Source: JAYODW01 sp038116745
GTDB taxonomy: Bacteria; Pseudomonadota; Gammaproteobacteria; Ga0077536
Length of the DNA stretch: 64,000 bases
Assembly (NCBI GenBank): GCA_038116745.1
Contig: JAYODW010000022.1
Coordinates: 1-64,000 of the forward strand
Direction of reading: 5' to 3'
The position numbers and the translations under genes are program-made. The notes below the pieces were generated by a model. That model had not been told where the DNA came from and did no database searches. It saw nothing but the letters and a program-made list of their open reading frames with translations. Below, in pieces: positions 24,345 to 33,373 of the stretch. How positions within the stretch are numbered: position 1 is the first letter of the stretch; each line of letters opens with the position of its first letter.

Positions 24345-26405
24345 TCAGCGGGTGCGGAACCGTGCAATTTCTTCACTCAGTTCTTCGACAGCACTCTGCA
24401 GTGCATCCGCAGCAGCCTGCAAAGAGCTGGAGGTCTTACCGGACTCCAGCGAGATGTCGCGCAGCTGCTGCATGGCCTGATTGATCTGGCCCGCGCCGGC
24501 GGCCTGAGACTGCATGCCCTGATGGGCGGACTCCAGGCGCGGCTGCAGCGACTCCACGCCCTCGATAACCTGTCCCAGGTTGTCGCCGAGCTTGCCCACC
24601 TCGCTGACGCCCGACCTGACCGTTTCGGTAAAGTCCACCATTTCAGTGACCCCGACTGACACCGACTGCTGCATCTGCGCAATCAGACGTTCGATATCAA
24701 GCGTCGCAACCGCCGTCTGATCGGCGAGGCGACGGACCTCGCGGGCAACAACGGCAAAACCGACGCCATATTCACCCGCCTTCTCGGCCTCGATGGCAGC
24801 GTTCAGCGACAGCAGATTGGTCTGCTCGGCAACTTTCGTGATGGTTTCCACGACCGTCCCTATCCCTTCCGCATGGCTCGCCATGTCTTTCAGCCTGCTC
24901 CCGACGACCGTTGTTGCTGACAGCAGATTTTCCATCGTGGCCTGCAGGGTCTTAAGGTCGCCGCGGCCGTCAGCTGCGGTCGCTGCCGCCGACCGGGAAG
25001 CCGCCGCGATGTCACCCATCACCTTGAGCAACTCCTGCGCCGTCGCGGAAATCTGCGTGGTGGAGGCGGCAATCTCTGCGGTTGACGCGCCGACGTCATT
25101 GCTGAGTTCGTCCTGTCTGTTCGAGGCTTCCGAGAGTTCGGTCGACGTACCGAACAGCTGCACGGAGGAAGTTTTCAACCGGCGCACAAGTGCACTGAGC
25201 GAGCCCACCATTTCGTTGAGCGCGACCAGAAGCGCACCGGTCTCGTCCCGGGCGTCGGAATTGATCTCCACCGTCAGGTCGCCTGCGGCGATCGTCTGCG
25301 CCGCGTGAACCGCCTCGGTCACACGCCGCACGATTGACCTCGACAGCAGGAAAACCACCAGGGTGATCGCGAGCAGTCCGGCGACCACCAGCAGGAGCGT
25401 ACGCACAACTGCGCTCTCGACCGGAGCAAGAATCTCCTCCTCGTCCACGGAGACGAGCAGAATCCAGCGCCCCGTCGGAACCTCGGCCGCAGAGACAAAA
25501 CGCTTTCTGCCGGAAACCGGATCGACGAGGCGTTGCACTTCGGAAAAGTCCCGCTGCGTGTAGGTCGGCCGGAGCCAATCCACGTAAGGCGTATCTTCCA
25601 GCGGCAGCGTGCGCAGCTCCGCATGCCCTGTCGCGCTGATGACGCGGCCGCGCGTACTTATCAGCAGGAATTCAGCGCTCCGGTAGGCGTCCCGGCTGCT
25701 GAGAAGCCCCTCGAGGTCGTCCAGTGCGCGGTCTACGCCGCCGATGCCCTGAAAACGGCCGTCGATCATAATCGGCGCCGTCTGTTCAACGATCAGCTTG
25801 CCCTCATACAGATACGGCTCAGTGATCATCACCGGCGTGCCGTGCGCTTTCAGCATGGTTGATTCGTAGTACCTGCTGATACCGTTTTCGAGCGAAATTC
25901 CGGCGTCTTCCGGCTGCCCCATCACGCGGTTGCGCAGCCCCCTGTAGTAATAGCTGATGTCCATATCCACAAGGGGGGTCAGTTCAATGCCCTGCCCCGA
26001 GCGAAACCAATACGGGCCGAAGCGGCCGTTGCTCTCAACGGTCTTGGGGTCCAGAACCACATCCGGCGAGAGGAATGCCGCGTCAGCACCCGCTTCGTAA
26101 GCCACATAGGCGCCGGTCAGCTCGGGGTGGTCCTCCAGCATCTTGCGCGCCATGGCAACCGACGCGTCCCGGTCGCCGAACATACCGGTCTCCTGAGCCA
26201 GCGCAAGAGCCGATGCCGCATCGACCGTGGACTTGTTCTGCCCCTCAAGCGCAAGAGCCAGACCTGTCGCTTCTGCACGAATTGAATTCTGCACAGCATC
26301 CAGTCGCGCGTCGTAAAGAAGATGCAGCAGCAAAGCTGAAACAAGCACCAGTAACACCAGGAACGGGGCCCCGGCCGTCACCAGAATTTTTGTTCTGAGA
26401 TTCAT
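24345..26405 (-). CDS. Methyl-accepting chemoreceptor with periplasmic Cache sensor (WspA-like position)
   Basis: A 686-aa receptor. A signal-anchor helix spans about residues 13-33 (FLVLLVLVSALLLHLLY). The periplasmic segment of ~300 residues contains dCache features (VDMDISYYYRGLRNRVMG, ITEPYLYEGKLIVEQTAPI, IGGVDRALDDLEGLL). A second membrane helix lies near residues 330-350, then a HAMP domain, then the cytoplasmic signalling domain with the hairpin tip VETITKVAEQTNLLSLNAAIEAEKAG and AVVAREVRRLAD. The Cache sensor differs from Pseudomonas WspA, whose periplasmic part is a four-helix bundle, so the signal is probably a small molecule. It is the first gene of the operon and diverges from the kinase gene at 26796. 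Confidence 0.93.
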   Translation of the reverse strand: MNLRTKILVTAGAPFLVLLVLVSALLLHLLYDARLDAVQNSIRAEATGLALALEGQNKSTVDAASALALAQETGMFGDRDASVAMARKMLEDHPELTGAYVAYEAGADAAFLSPDVVLDPKTVESNGRFGPYWFRSGQGIELTPLVDMDISYYYRGLRNRVMGQPEDAGISLENGISRYYESTMLKAHGTPVMITEPYLYEGKLIVEQTAPIMIDGRFQGIGGVDRALDDLEGLLSSRDAYRSAEFLLISTRGRVISATGHAELRTLPLEDTPYVDWLRPTYTQRDFSEVQRLVDPVSGRKRFVSAAEVPTGRWILLVSVDEEEILAPVESAVVRTLLLVVAGLLAITLVVFLLSRSIVRRVTEAVHAAQTIAAGDLTVEINSDARDETGALLVALNEMVGSLSALVRRLKTSSVQLFGTSTELSEASNRQDELSNDVGASTAEIAASTTQISATAQELLKVMGDIAAASRSAAATAADGRGDLKTLQATMENLLSATTVVGSRLKDMASHAEGIGTVVETITKVAEQTNLLSLNAAIEAEKAGEYGVGFAVVAREVRRLADQTAVATLDIERLIAQMQQSVSVGVTEMVDFTETVRSGVSEVGKLGDNLGQVIEGVESLQPRLESAHQGMQSQAAGAGQINQAMQQLRDISLESGKTSSSLQAAADALQSAVEELSEEIARFRTR

Positions 26406-26795
26406 GGTTGTTTATTCCGCGGGTCTCGGAACCCTGGCTTGAATCCGTTCCATCCGGGAAATCCTCCTGAGCTCAGGCTGCAGCCGGGAGCCAGGCGTTG
26501 GGCGGCCTCGGCAACAACGCGCAGCTGGTAATCAGATGGAAGTCCTGCATTGTCGGCAGCGCTTTCACTCCGCTGTCAGAGATATTCACACAGGGCCGGC
26601 AGCACTGGAAAGCCTGCTGCGGGAATTCAGGATCTTAAGCGGCAATCTATCTGTTCGCTTACCTCCATAGAACACGTCCCTCGGGTGCTTGGTCTATCAT
26701 CCCGCAGCGGTCCGGCACTATGCTGCGTCAGACATCTGAACACGACCGGCGGTGCCGTCGCAGAACCTCTCAATCTTTCGGACTGATCTACCAAT
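26406..26795. other. Divergent intergenic region between receptor operon and kinase gene
   Basis: 390 bases without a convincing gene. The region should hold the promoters of the Wsp-like operon (leftward) and of the kinase gene (rightward). I found no clear -35/-10 pair, operator palindrome or RNA element by eye. Confidence 0.5.
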
Positions 26796-27677
26796 ATGGC
26801 TTCTGACTCGACAGCTACGCCCAACGCCATCGGCCGCTACCGCATAGACCGGGTGCTTGGCGCTGGCGCTGCCGGCATCGTTTACCGGGCCTACGACCCG
26901 GTCCTCAACCGGACCGTGGCCATCAAATCGGGACGGATAGAACAGCTCGACCAGGCTCAGCTGCAGCACCTCATGGCCGAATTCCGCCACGAGGCGAGCA
27001 TCGCCGGACGCTTTGCGCACGAAAACATCGTCGCCATCTATGACCTGATCGAAGACCGCGGTCTGACCCACATCGTCATGGAATATGTGACCGGCCGTTC
27101 CGTGCAGGAGTACCTCCAGTCGGTAGGTCCCATGCCGGTCGAAGCCGTTCTGTCGATCATCTACAAATGTGCGGAGGGTCTGGCTTATCTGCACTACAAC
27201 GGCGTCATCCACCGGGATATCAAGCCCGGCAACATCCTCTATCACCACGCCGGCGACCTGGTCAAAATCATGGACTTCAGTATCGCGGAGGCGATCGATC
27301 AGCCCGGCCCTCGGGAGAGCGGCACCGCCGCCTACATGGCCCCGGAACATTTCGATCCCACACGCAGGATCACGCCGCTGACCGATGTTTTTGCGCTTGG
27401 GGCAACCATGTATCGAATGCTGGTCAAGCGCTATCCGTTTTCGCGCCAGAACATCGCCGCGGAGATCATGTCCGCGCAACAGGTGCCGGTGCACGAGATC
27501 CGCCCCGAGATCCCTTTGCCGGTCAGCCAGATCGTAGACCGCGCCATGGCGAAGGCAGACGCAGCACGTTTTCAGAGTGCCGCCGCGCTTGCGCACGAAA
27601 TAGAACGCGTGCTGGGCGCCTGCTACCCGGGTTCACTGATTGCTTCGCAGCGCGATGCCTACATGACGAGCCTGTAA
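26796..27677 (+). CDS. Hanks-type Ser/Thr protein kinase with DFS motif
   Basis: A 293-aa soluble kinase. It has the glycine loop LGAGAAGIVY at residues 21-30, Lys44 in VAIK, the catalytic loop HRDIKPGN (Asp141, Asn146) and the activation segment start MDFSIAEA, where the Gly of DFG is Ser. SGTAAYMAPE and DVFALGATMYRMLVKRYPF complete the fold. No membrane segment or sensor domain is present. The gene diverges from the chemosensory operon whose final product is a PP2C phosphatase, so kinase and phosphatase may act on the same substrate; this is inference. DFS rather than DFG may change activation but Asp160 for magnesium is kept. Confidence 0.92.
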   Translation: MASDSTATPNAIGRYRIDRVLGAGAAGIVYRAYDPVLNRTVAIKSGRIEQLDQAQLQHLMAEFRHEASIAGRFAHENIVAIYDLIEDRGLTHIVMEYVTGRSVQEYLQSVGPMPVEAVLSIIYKCAEGLAYLHYNGVIHRDIKPGNILYHHAGDLVKIMDFSIAEAIDQPGPRESGTAAYMAPEHFDPTRRITPLTDVFALGATMYRMLVKRYPFSRQNIAAEIMSAQQVPVHEIRPEIPLPVSQIVDRAMAKADAARFQSAAALAHEIERVLGACYPGSLIASQRDAYMTSL

Positions 27678-27694
27678 ACGGGTAACGCGCTGAC

Positions 27695-30600
27695 TCAGTC
27701 ACGCCACAGCGTGTCACGCTCTATCGAATAGATGAGGTCGGCGCCCTGGCGCTCTCCGGACTCTGCCTCCACGCTCCAGGTATCGGTCAGTTGATAGTTG
27801 ACAAACAGGGCCCAGATCTCGTCGAACGGATTGAATTCGGAGCGCACCGACAGGCGCGGCGTCAGGCGCTTACCCGCTGAAAGCGATGTCTCGCGGGCCG
27901 ACTCACCTGTACCGATAGAAAAGTCATCAAGACCGAACGCATCCCGCAGCTGACCGGTGACCATCGAGGACTGCTCTGCGCCCAGGCTCAGCGCCGCGCC
28001 GGCGATCAGCCCGGCTTCGCCGGACGACGCATCCCTGAGCGCTCGACCCGTCATGATGTAGGCGATGACATCACTGTCCGGCATCGCCGGCTCGGAAAAG
28101 AGTTCAAACCGGGGTGCTCGCACGTTGCCACTGACGAGCACGCCGGCCACCACGTCTACCCCGGGACGGACCGCGCGCACATCCAGGTCGGGGCTGTCCA
28201 CAGGCCCCGAGAAAATCAGGTGTCCGCGCTCAATCTTCATGGACTGACCATAGGCCTTGTAGACCCCGGTGCGGATACTGACCCTGCCGCGCGCGCTCCC
28301 TGGGAATTCATTCTCCCGCTTGCTGATGTTCAGCGCTCCGGTGAGCCCGGCCTGCATACCCATGCCGGACACGCGCACCTCGTCGCCAAGCCTGAGATCG
28401 AGGTTGCCCGTCACGCAGCAGGCGATAAAGTTGTCACCTTTACGCGTCGCGGAAACGCCATCGCCCGCACCCGCAGGCGCGATGACGACCTCGTCTTCAG
28501 ATACCGCCACCGCACCCTCTGGGAGGGCGCGCAGCGAAATGGCAGCCCTGGGAACTTCCAGTACACCGGAGAGCGCGATTCGAGAACTACTGAACGCGAC
28601 GCTGAGCTGCGGCGAAATATCTACGTCTGCCTGAGGCAGGCGCAGTAACGGAAATTTCGGACTTTTGAATTTCAGCGTCCCGGGCCAGCCCGCCGCCGAA
28701 TCGAGCGCGAGGTCGCCGGAGAGCTCGAGCGTATCACCAGCAGCGCTGATCGTGCCTGCCAGCCCGACCATACCGTCACCCTGACTCCGGACACTCAAGG
28801 TCAGGCCGTCAATCACAAGCCCTGTGCGTGGGCTCACCACCGCAGCATCATCAAGACTCAGCCTGATCTCCCCGCGCGGACGCATCAGCTCACCGTCCAT
28901 GTGTGCCGTCAGAGTTGCCCGCCCGCGACTGCCCGCCAGATCGGGCACCCACTCCTCAAGCCACTCCAGGCTCTCGAGCTTGAGGTCGATCTCTGCACGC
29001 ATCGGTTGTGGCTGCTGGCGTCCGAGGCCGACCTGCGCGCTGAGACTGAGCCACTTGTCGGCGCGTGCATCGATATCGAGGTCCAGATGCCCGGCATCAA
29101 GTTCGAAACGCGCCAGCAGGTGCTCCACAGGCAACCGTTGCGCCTTCCGCCCTTCTGGGCGGTAGTTGATCTCGCCGGCATTCAGCCGCAGGGACCCGGT
29201 TCCGGTCAGTTCACCTGCAATCAGCCGCAGGCTCGCTTCGGCTTGAAGGGTCCCGTCTACATTGACAGTCGTAGTCATGTACGACCGGCCCGCCGCCAGC
29301 GGAAATTCTTCGACCCTGAGATCGGCGCCTCCGCTCACGCCGTCGTAGCTGAGAGCGTCCAAACAGAGCCGGGCTTCACCGTTTACCAGGCAGCCCGCGG
29401 TGCTGTTCAGCATGCCACCGGCGTAATCAATCGCAAGCGGCCTGTGCAGGGACCACGTTTCGCCGGCTACTGCGAGGTCGGCTGCGGTCAGCGCGCCATG
29501 CCAGCCGCTGTCGCGCCATTGACCTGCCAGATCCAGGTTAACGACGACTTCGCTCCCGTTCACCGACACAGAGAGCTCATGGTCATCTGCGGTGCCCTCG
29601 AGGACCGCGGCCAGCCGTCCGAGATCGGTGCCGGCCACCACCACGGAATCTGCCTCCAGGCGCCCACGGGCAGGACGCCCGCTGTCGGCATACAGCTCGA
29701 GCGCACCCGATATGTGGTGTGCTCGCCAGCTGTCAAACAGCAGCTCGTCTCCCGAGAGGGTAAGGTCAAGTTGCGCCTGCGGACCTCCACCCGACAGGTG
29801 ACCGGACGCGTCGAGCCTGCCCTGCAGCCCCGGCGCCAGCTGCGCTAAGTCGCGCAGCTGCGCCGAGAATTCGCCGCTCAGCTGCGGCGCCAGGGCTCCG
29901 CTCAGCACAACGCGATTGCCCCCGATCGCCATCTGCGCCCGCTGCAGGATAAGACGGTCCTCGACCCTGCTTAGATGTGCCGTGCCCTCCACCGGAAAGT
30001 CGCGCCAGACGCCGGACAGCCGCTGCAGTTCGAACTCCAGCGGCAGCCCCTCGCTGCCTGCAAGCGAATAGAGTCTGCTGCTGAACGCCAGGTCGGAATT
30101 CAGATCCGCGTGAACAGTGCGAAGGTCAAGCCCATGACCTCCAATAGTCAGATTGACCCTGGGCGCGGGCTGCCAGCCGATACTGCCCGTCGTAGCGACT
30201 TCCCCCGCCAACAGCCGCAGCGTGGAGCGTTTGAGCTCCATCTGTTCAGGCGTCACAGCCGCTTCCAGCTCCAGTTCAAGCTCACCCAGCCGCTCCGTGT
30301 GGCCGCGTGCCTGTGCGCTGAGCGCAAGGTCGTCAGGCGCACCCTTGATCTCAAGATTTGCGGTGACCAGCTGCAGCTGCTCGGTGTCGGTCAAAGGCAG
30401 CAAAAGGTTTTCAACCTGCGCCCTGACGTTGAGGACAGCGGCAGCCCCGGACCCGGCGAGCTCAGCATCGACGCGGGCGTCGAGCGGCGCTGCCGTCTGC
30501 GCACTGAACTCAAGCGTTTCGTCCACGTAACGGCATGTCCCGGAACCACGCATATCCAGCCACTGAACTGAGCCCTGTGGCGCCAGCTGCCAGCTGAAAT

Positions 30601-31561
30601 CAGACTGCCAGCCGCTGGCCTCACTCTGGCGCACGCTTGCGTCGAGTTGCACTGCCACGCTTTGACTGTCGTCTGCATGAAGCTGACCGGTCGCGCTGAC
30701 CGCAAAGCGCTCTGCGCTGCCGTCGAGGCTCAGCGCTGCATCACGCAACTCAAGCGCCTCCCCCAGCGCTATTCGGCCCGATGTGGTCTGCCCCTGCATC
30801 CGGGGCGGGACTGTCAGGACATCCAGATTCAGGTCAAAGCGTGCATCCAACGGTCCTCCTATGAGCCCGCGCAGATGCAGGCGGTCTAGGGGACCAGATA
30901 CGCTGAGGTCCAGCGTGAGAGCCGGCGTTTGACGGGCGACATGAACCTGCAACCGACCCTCGAGGGTCAGCTCTGGTCCGGTAGCCAGGCTGATCGCTCC
31001 GGTCAGGCGGTCGTCGTCCAGCACGACACTGAGCGCAGACAGGCGCAGGCGTTCAGCGTCCAGTTCGGCGCTCAGGCTGACGGCGGCCAGCTGTAATGCA
31101 TCGGCGCTGGTCTCAACGGAAACCCGTCTGGCGGTCAATTCGGCGACGCGCACGCGGAACGGCAGATCGGGCACCGCGGGTGCGCTCTGCGGCGCCGCGC
31201 TAGCGGTCGCTGGCACGCTTATCGCCACGCCCTCTGCCTCTAGCCTGTCAACCTCGAGCAGGCCTGCAAGCAGCGCCTGAGGTCGCCAATCAAGGCGCAG
31301 CCAGTCCATTCGCACCTGCAATGCAGGCTGGTTGAAACGCAGCTCCCGAAGCCGCAGCGAGCCGAAGAGATGCCCTTCGACTGTGGCAACAGACAGGCCC
31401 GGAACGATCTGAGGCAGCGCACTACTGAGCAGCCAGCGACTCCCAGAAGCGGTGCTGCCGAGCATCATCAACAGCCCGAAGGCGAGTCCTGCCACACCCG
31501 CAAGCACCAGTGCCCAGCGGCGGGTGCGTCGGAAGACCGCAGACAGGCGGGACCTGAACAT
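27695..31561 (-). CDS. tamB: TamB, inner-membrane-anchored translocation and assembly module protein
   Basis: A 1288-aa AsmA/VPS13-like bridge protein. One N-terminal membrane helix (about residues 17-37, ALVLAGVAGLAFGLLMML) is followed by a long beta-strand-rich periplasmic groove and the C-terminal DUF490 domain. That domain has family matches RGHLIFSGPVDSPDLDVRA, PDSDVIAYIMTGR and the closing LSVRSEFNPFDEIWALFVNYQLT. It works with TamA in outer membrane protein or phospholipid transport. Length is close to the E. coli protein (1259 aa). Its ATG comes three bases after the tamA stop, so the pair is coupled. Confidence 0.95.
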   Translation of the reverse strand: MFRSRLSAVFRRTRRWALVLAGVAGLAFGLLMMLGSTASGSRWLLSSALPQIVPGLSVATVEGHLFGSLRLRELRFNQPALQVRMDWLRLDWRPQALLAGLLEVDRLEAEGVAISVPATASAAPQSAPAVPDLPFRVRVAELTARRVSVETSADALQLAAVSLSAELDAERLRLSALSVVLDDDRLTGAISLATGPELTLEGRLQVHVARQTPALTLDLSVSGPLDRLHLRGLIGGPLDARFDLNLDVLTVPPRMQGQTTSGRIALGEALELRDAALSLDGSAERFAVSATGQLHADDSQSVAVQLDASVRQSEASGWQSDFSWQLAPQGSVQWLDMRGSGTCRYVDETLEFSAQTAAPLDARVDAELAGSGAAAVLNVRAQVENLLLPLTDTEQLQLVTANLEIKGAPDDLALSAQARGHTERLGELELELEAAVTPEQMELKRSTLRLLAGEVATTGSIGWQPAPRVNLTIGGHGLDLRTVHADLNSDLAFSSRLYSLAGSEGLPLEFELQRLSGVWRDFPVEGTAHLSRVEDRLILQRAQMAIGGNRVVLSGALAPQLSGEFSAQLRDLAQLAPGLQGRLDASGHLSGGGPQAQLDLTLSGDELLFDSWRAHHISGALELYADSGRPARGRLEADSVVVAGTDLGRLAAVLEGTADDHELSVSVNGSEVVVNLDLAGQWRDSGWHGALTAADLAVAGETWSLHRPLAIDYAGGMLNSTAGCLVNGEARLCLDALSYDGVSGGADLRVEEFPLAAGRSYMTTTVNVDGTLQAEASLRLIAGELTGTGSLRLNAGEINYRPEGRKAQRLPVEHLLARFELDAGHLDLDIDARADKWLSLSAQVGLGRQQPQPMRAEIDLKLESLEWLEEWVPDLAGSRGRATLTAHMDGELMRPRGEIRLSLDDAAVVSPRTGLVIDGLTLSVRSQGDGMVGLAGTISAAGDTLELSGDLALDSAAGWPGTLKFKSPKFPLLRLPQADVDISPQLSVAFSSSRIALSGVLEVPRAAISLRALPEGAVAVSEDEVVIAPAGAGDGVSATRKGDNFIACCVTGNLDLRLGDEVRVSGMGMQAGLTGALNISKRENEFPGSARGRVSIRTGVYKAYGQSMKIERGHLIFSGPVDSPDLDVRAVRPGVDVVAGVLVSGNVRAPRFELFSEPAMPDSDVIAYIMTGRALRDASSGEAGLIAGAALSLGAEQSSMVTGQLRDAFGLDDFSIGTGESARETSLSAGKRLTPRLSVRSEFNPFDEIWALFVNYQLTDTWSVEAESGERQGADLIYSIERDTLWRD

Positions 31562-31564
31562 CTG

Positions 31565-33373
31565 CTACAGATCCGGCCCGATGCGCAGGTGTAGATGCAC
31601 GCCCCCGCCTCCGTCCAGCGGCTGCGCCAGATCGATGCGCGCCGGCCCGATGGGGGATCGGAAACGCAGGCCGAGACCGGCGCCAACCATGATCCCCGTA
31701 CTGCTGCCTGCGCCACCGAAAGCGTTACCTGCATCGACGAAGGCCGCGATCCCCCAGTGCTCACTGACCATCCGGTCCACTTCGATGCTGGCCACGGCCA
31801 GATACTTGCCGCCGATGACCTGGCCATCAGCATCCTCCGGGCCAAGGTCTTCGAAGCCATAGCCACGCAGACTGTTATCGCCACCGGCAAAGAAACGCTC
31901 AGATGGCGGCAGGTCGTCGAAACCATTCGACCAGCTCGCACCGAGATCGGCGCGGGTCAGCAGGCGCATCTCTGCGGGGAGTCCGTAAACGGCATTGGCT
32001 GATACGAGAAAACGAGCAAAATCGACGTCGGAAACCAGTGCCTCAGCAGACCCCCGTAGCTCTGCATCGAGGCCGTAGCCGCGACGTGGATAAACCGGAT
32101 GATCTGCCGTGACCTTGTGCCACCTCAGTCCAGGAATCACCAGCGTCGTCGTCTTACTGTCATCGGCAATGTCAAAGGACTGGCGATTGAGATCGATAAA
32201 CCGGGTCTCCATCCAGCCCCAGGGCCGACGCTTGGTTTCCATGACGCCGAGCCGCTGTTCCAGGGTGTCGTAGGTGTCGACATCTTCGCGCCCGACAGCC
32301 GCGTTAAAGCTCAGCCACTCATCGATCGGATGTTCGCGGGGGATACGGTAAATCCCGGTCAGACGCTGCTCGATCAGCGAGGCCCGCAGATTCGCGTCCA
32401 GACGGTGTCCAGCCGAGTTGAGCCGCCGATTGGTGTAGTTCAAACGGGTCCGGATCCCTTCGTCGGTTGACGCACCCAGGCCCACCGAAAATTTGTGGCG
32501 ATCCCGGGGCGTCAGGGTGATCTCGATCGGAATGGTTCCGCCCTCCGGGGCCGTCAGCAGCGGACGTACTTCGACCTGCTCAAAGTATTCACTGCGCGAT
32601 AGCGCTGAGTAATAGCGACTTACCAGCCGCGACTCGTAAGGCGAACCCTCATCGTGATCAAGGAAGCGACGGATAAGGTCTTCGTCCACATCGCCGGTGG
32701 GTTGTTCGATGCGCAGTTCACCTACCCGGTAACGAGGTCCACTGTCGTAATCCAGGAGAACCTCGGCGCTGCCGGCCGCGGGATCGACCCGCAGCTCGCT
32801 GCGGGTAAAACGTCCTTCCAGATAACCCCGCTCCAACGCCAGGGTCTCGAGCAGCGATTTGGCAGCACTGTAGCCGGCATGCTCCAGCGGCTGGCCTACC
32901 TTGATGGGGCCGTCGGCCACAGCGCGAGCAAACGCCGGATCGGTCTCTGCGCCCCCCGAGAGCGTGATTTCGACCACGCTCACCTGCATCCGCGGGCCAG
33001 GAGAAACCGTCACCGTGACCTGCGGGCAAGGCTCCGCCAGGGTGACCGCAAGGCGAGCTTCAGCCTGGTAGTAGCCGAACGCATGCAGCGCCTCCTCGGC
33101 TTCTGTCTGCCCGCGTTTAGACAGCGCGCGCAGGTAAACCGGCGGCGTCTTGCAGGATCTGCCGCTCAGAGACAGGTGCGCAACGACACTGTTGGCCACA
33201 CGCTTGTCGACACCCGTCACCGCGATCGCAATCTGCGGTGGCTGTTCCGAAGCGGGAGCAGCGGGCTTCTCCGCCTGGAAAAACGGCAGTCTCGAGCAGC
33301 CGGCTGCCAGCAGCACGCCGCACAGCAGAGCCCCGCGGTACTGCCCGCTGTGAAGAAGGGACAAAAAGGTCAC
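31565..33373 (-). CDS. tamA: TamA, Omp85-family outer membrane assembly protein
   Basis: An Omp85 protein with three N-terminal POTRA domains (from about residue 45, with GYYQAEARLAVTL and later ERGYLEGRFTRSELRVDP) and a C-terminal 16-strand barrel whose end contains SIGPARIDLAQPLDGG-like strands. The frame is open to 33496, but a GTG at 33373 overlaps the stop of the dioxygenase gene as GTGA and gives an export signal ending GVLLAAGC. That would be a lipobox, so this TamA may be lipid-anchored at its N terminus, unlike the E. coli protein. The start choice gives about 602 aa against 577 in E. coli. It forms an operon with tamB. Confidence 0.93.
   Translation of the reverse strand: MTFLSLLHSGQYRGALLCGVLLAAGCSRLPFFQAEKPAAPASEQPPQIAIAVTGVDKRVANSVVAHLSLSGRSCKTPPVYLRALSKRGQTEAEEALHAFGYYQAEARLAVTLAEPCPQVTVTVSPGPRMQVSVVEITLSGGAETDPAFARAVADGPIKVGQPLEHAGYSAAKSLLETLALERGYLEGRFTRSELRVDPAAGSAEVLLDYDSGPRYRVGELRIEQPTGDVDEDLIRRFLDHDEGSPYESRLVSRYYSALSRSEYFEQVEVRPLLTAPEGGTIPIEITLTPRDRHKFSVGLGASTDEGIRTRLNYTNRRLNSAGHRLDANLRASLIEQRLTGIYRIPREHPIDEWLSFNAAVGREDVDTYDTLEQRLGVMETKRRPWGWMETRFIDLNRQSFDIADDSKTTTLVIPGLRWHKVTADHPVYPRRGYGLDAELRGSAEALVSDVDFARFLVSANAVYGLPAEMRLLTRADLGASWSNGFDDLPPSERFFAGGDNSLRGYGFEDLGPEDADGQVIGGKYLAVASIEVDRMVSEHWGIAAFVDAGNAFGGAGSSTGIMVGAGLGLRFRSPIGPARIDLAQPLDGGGGVHLHLRIGPDL

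Noticed and set aside
28220..31594. Several plus-strand open frames across tamB
   Set aside because: They are shadows of the continuous TamB frame and carry no recognisable domains.
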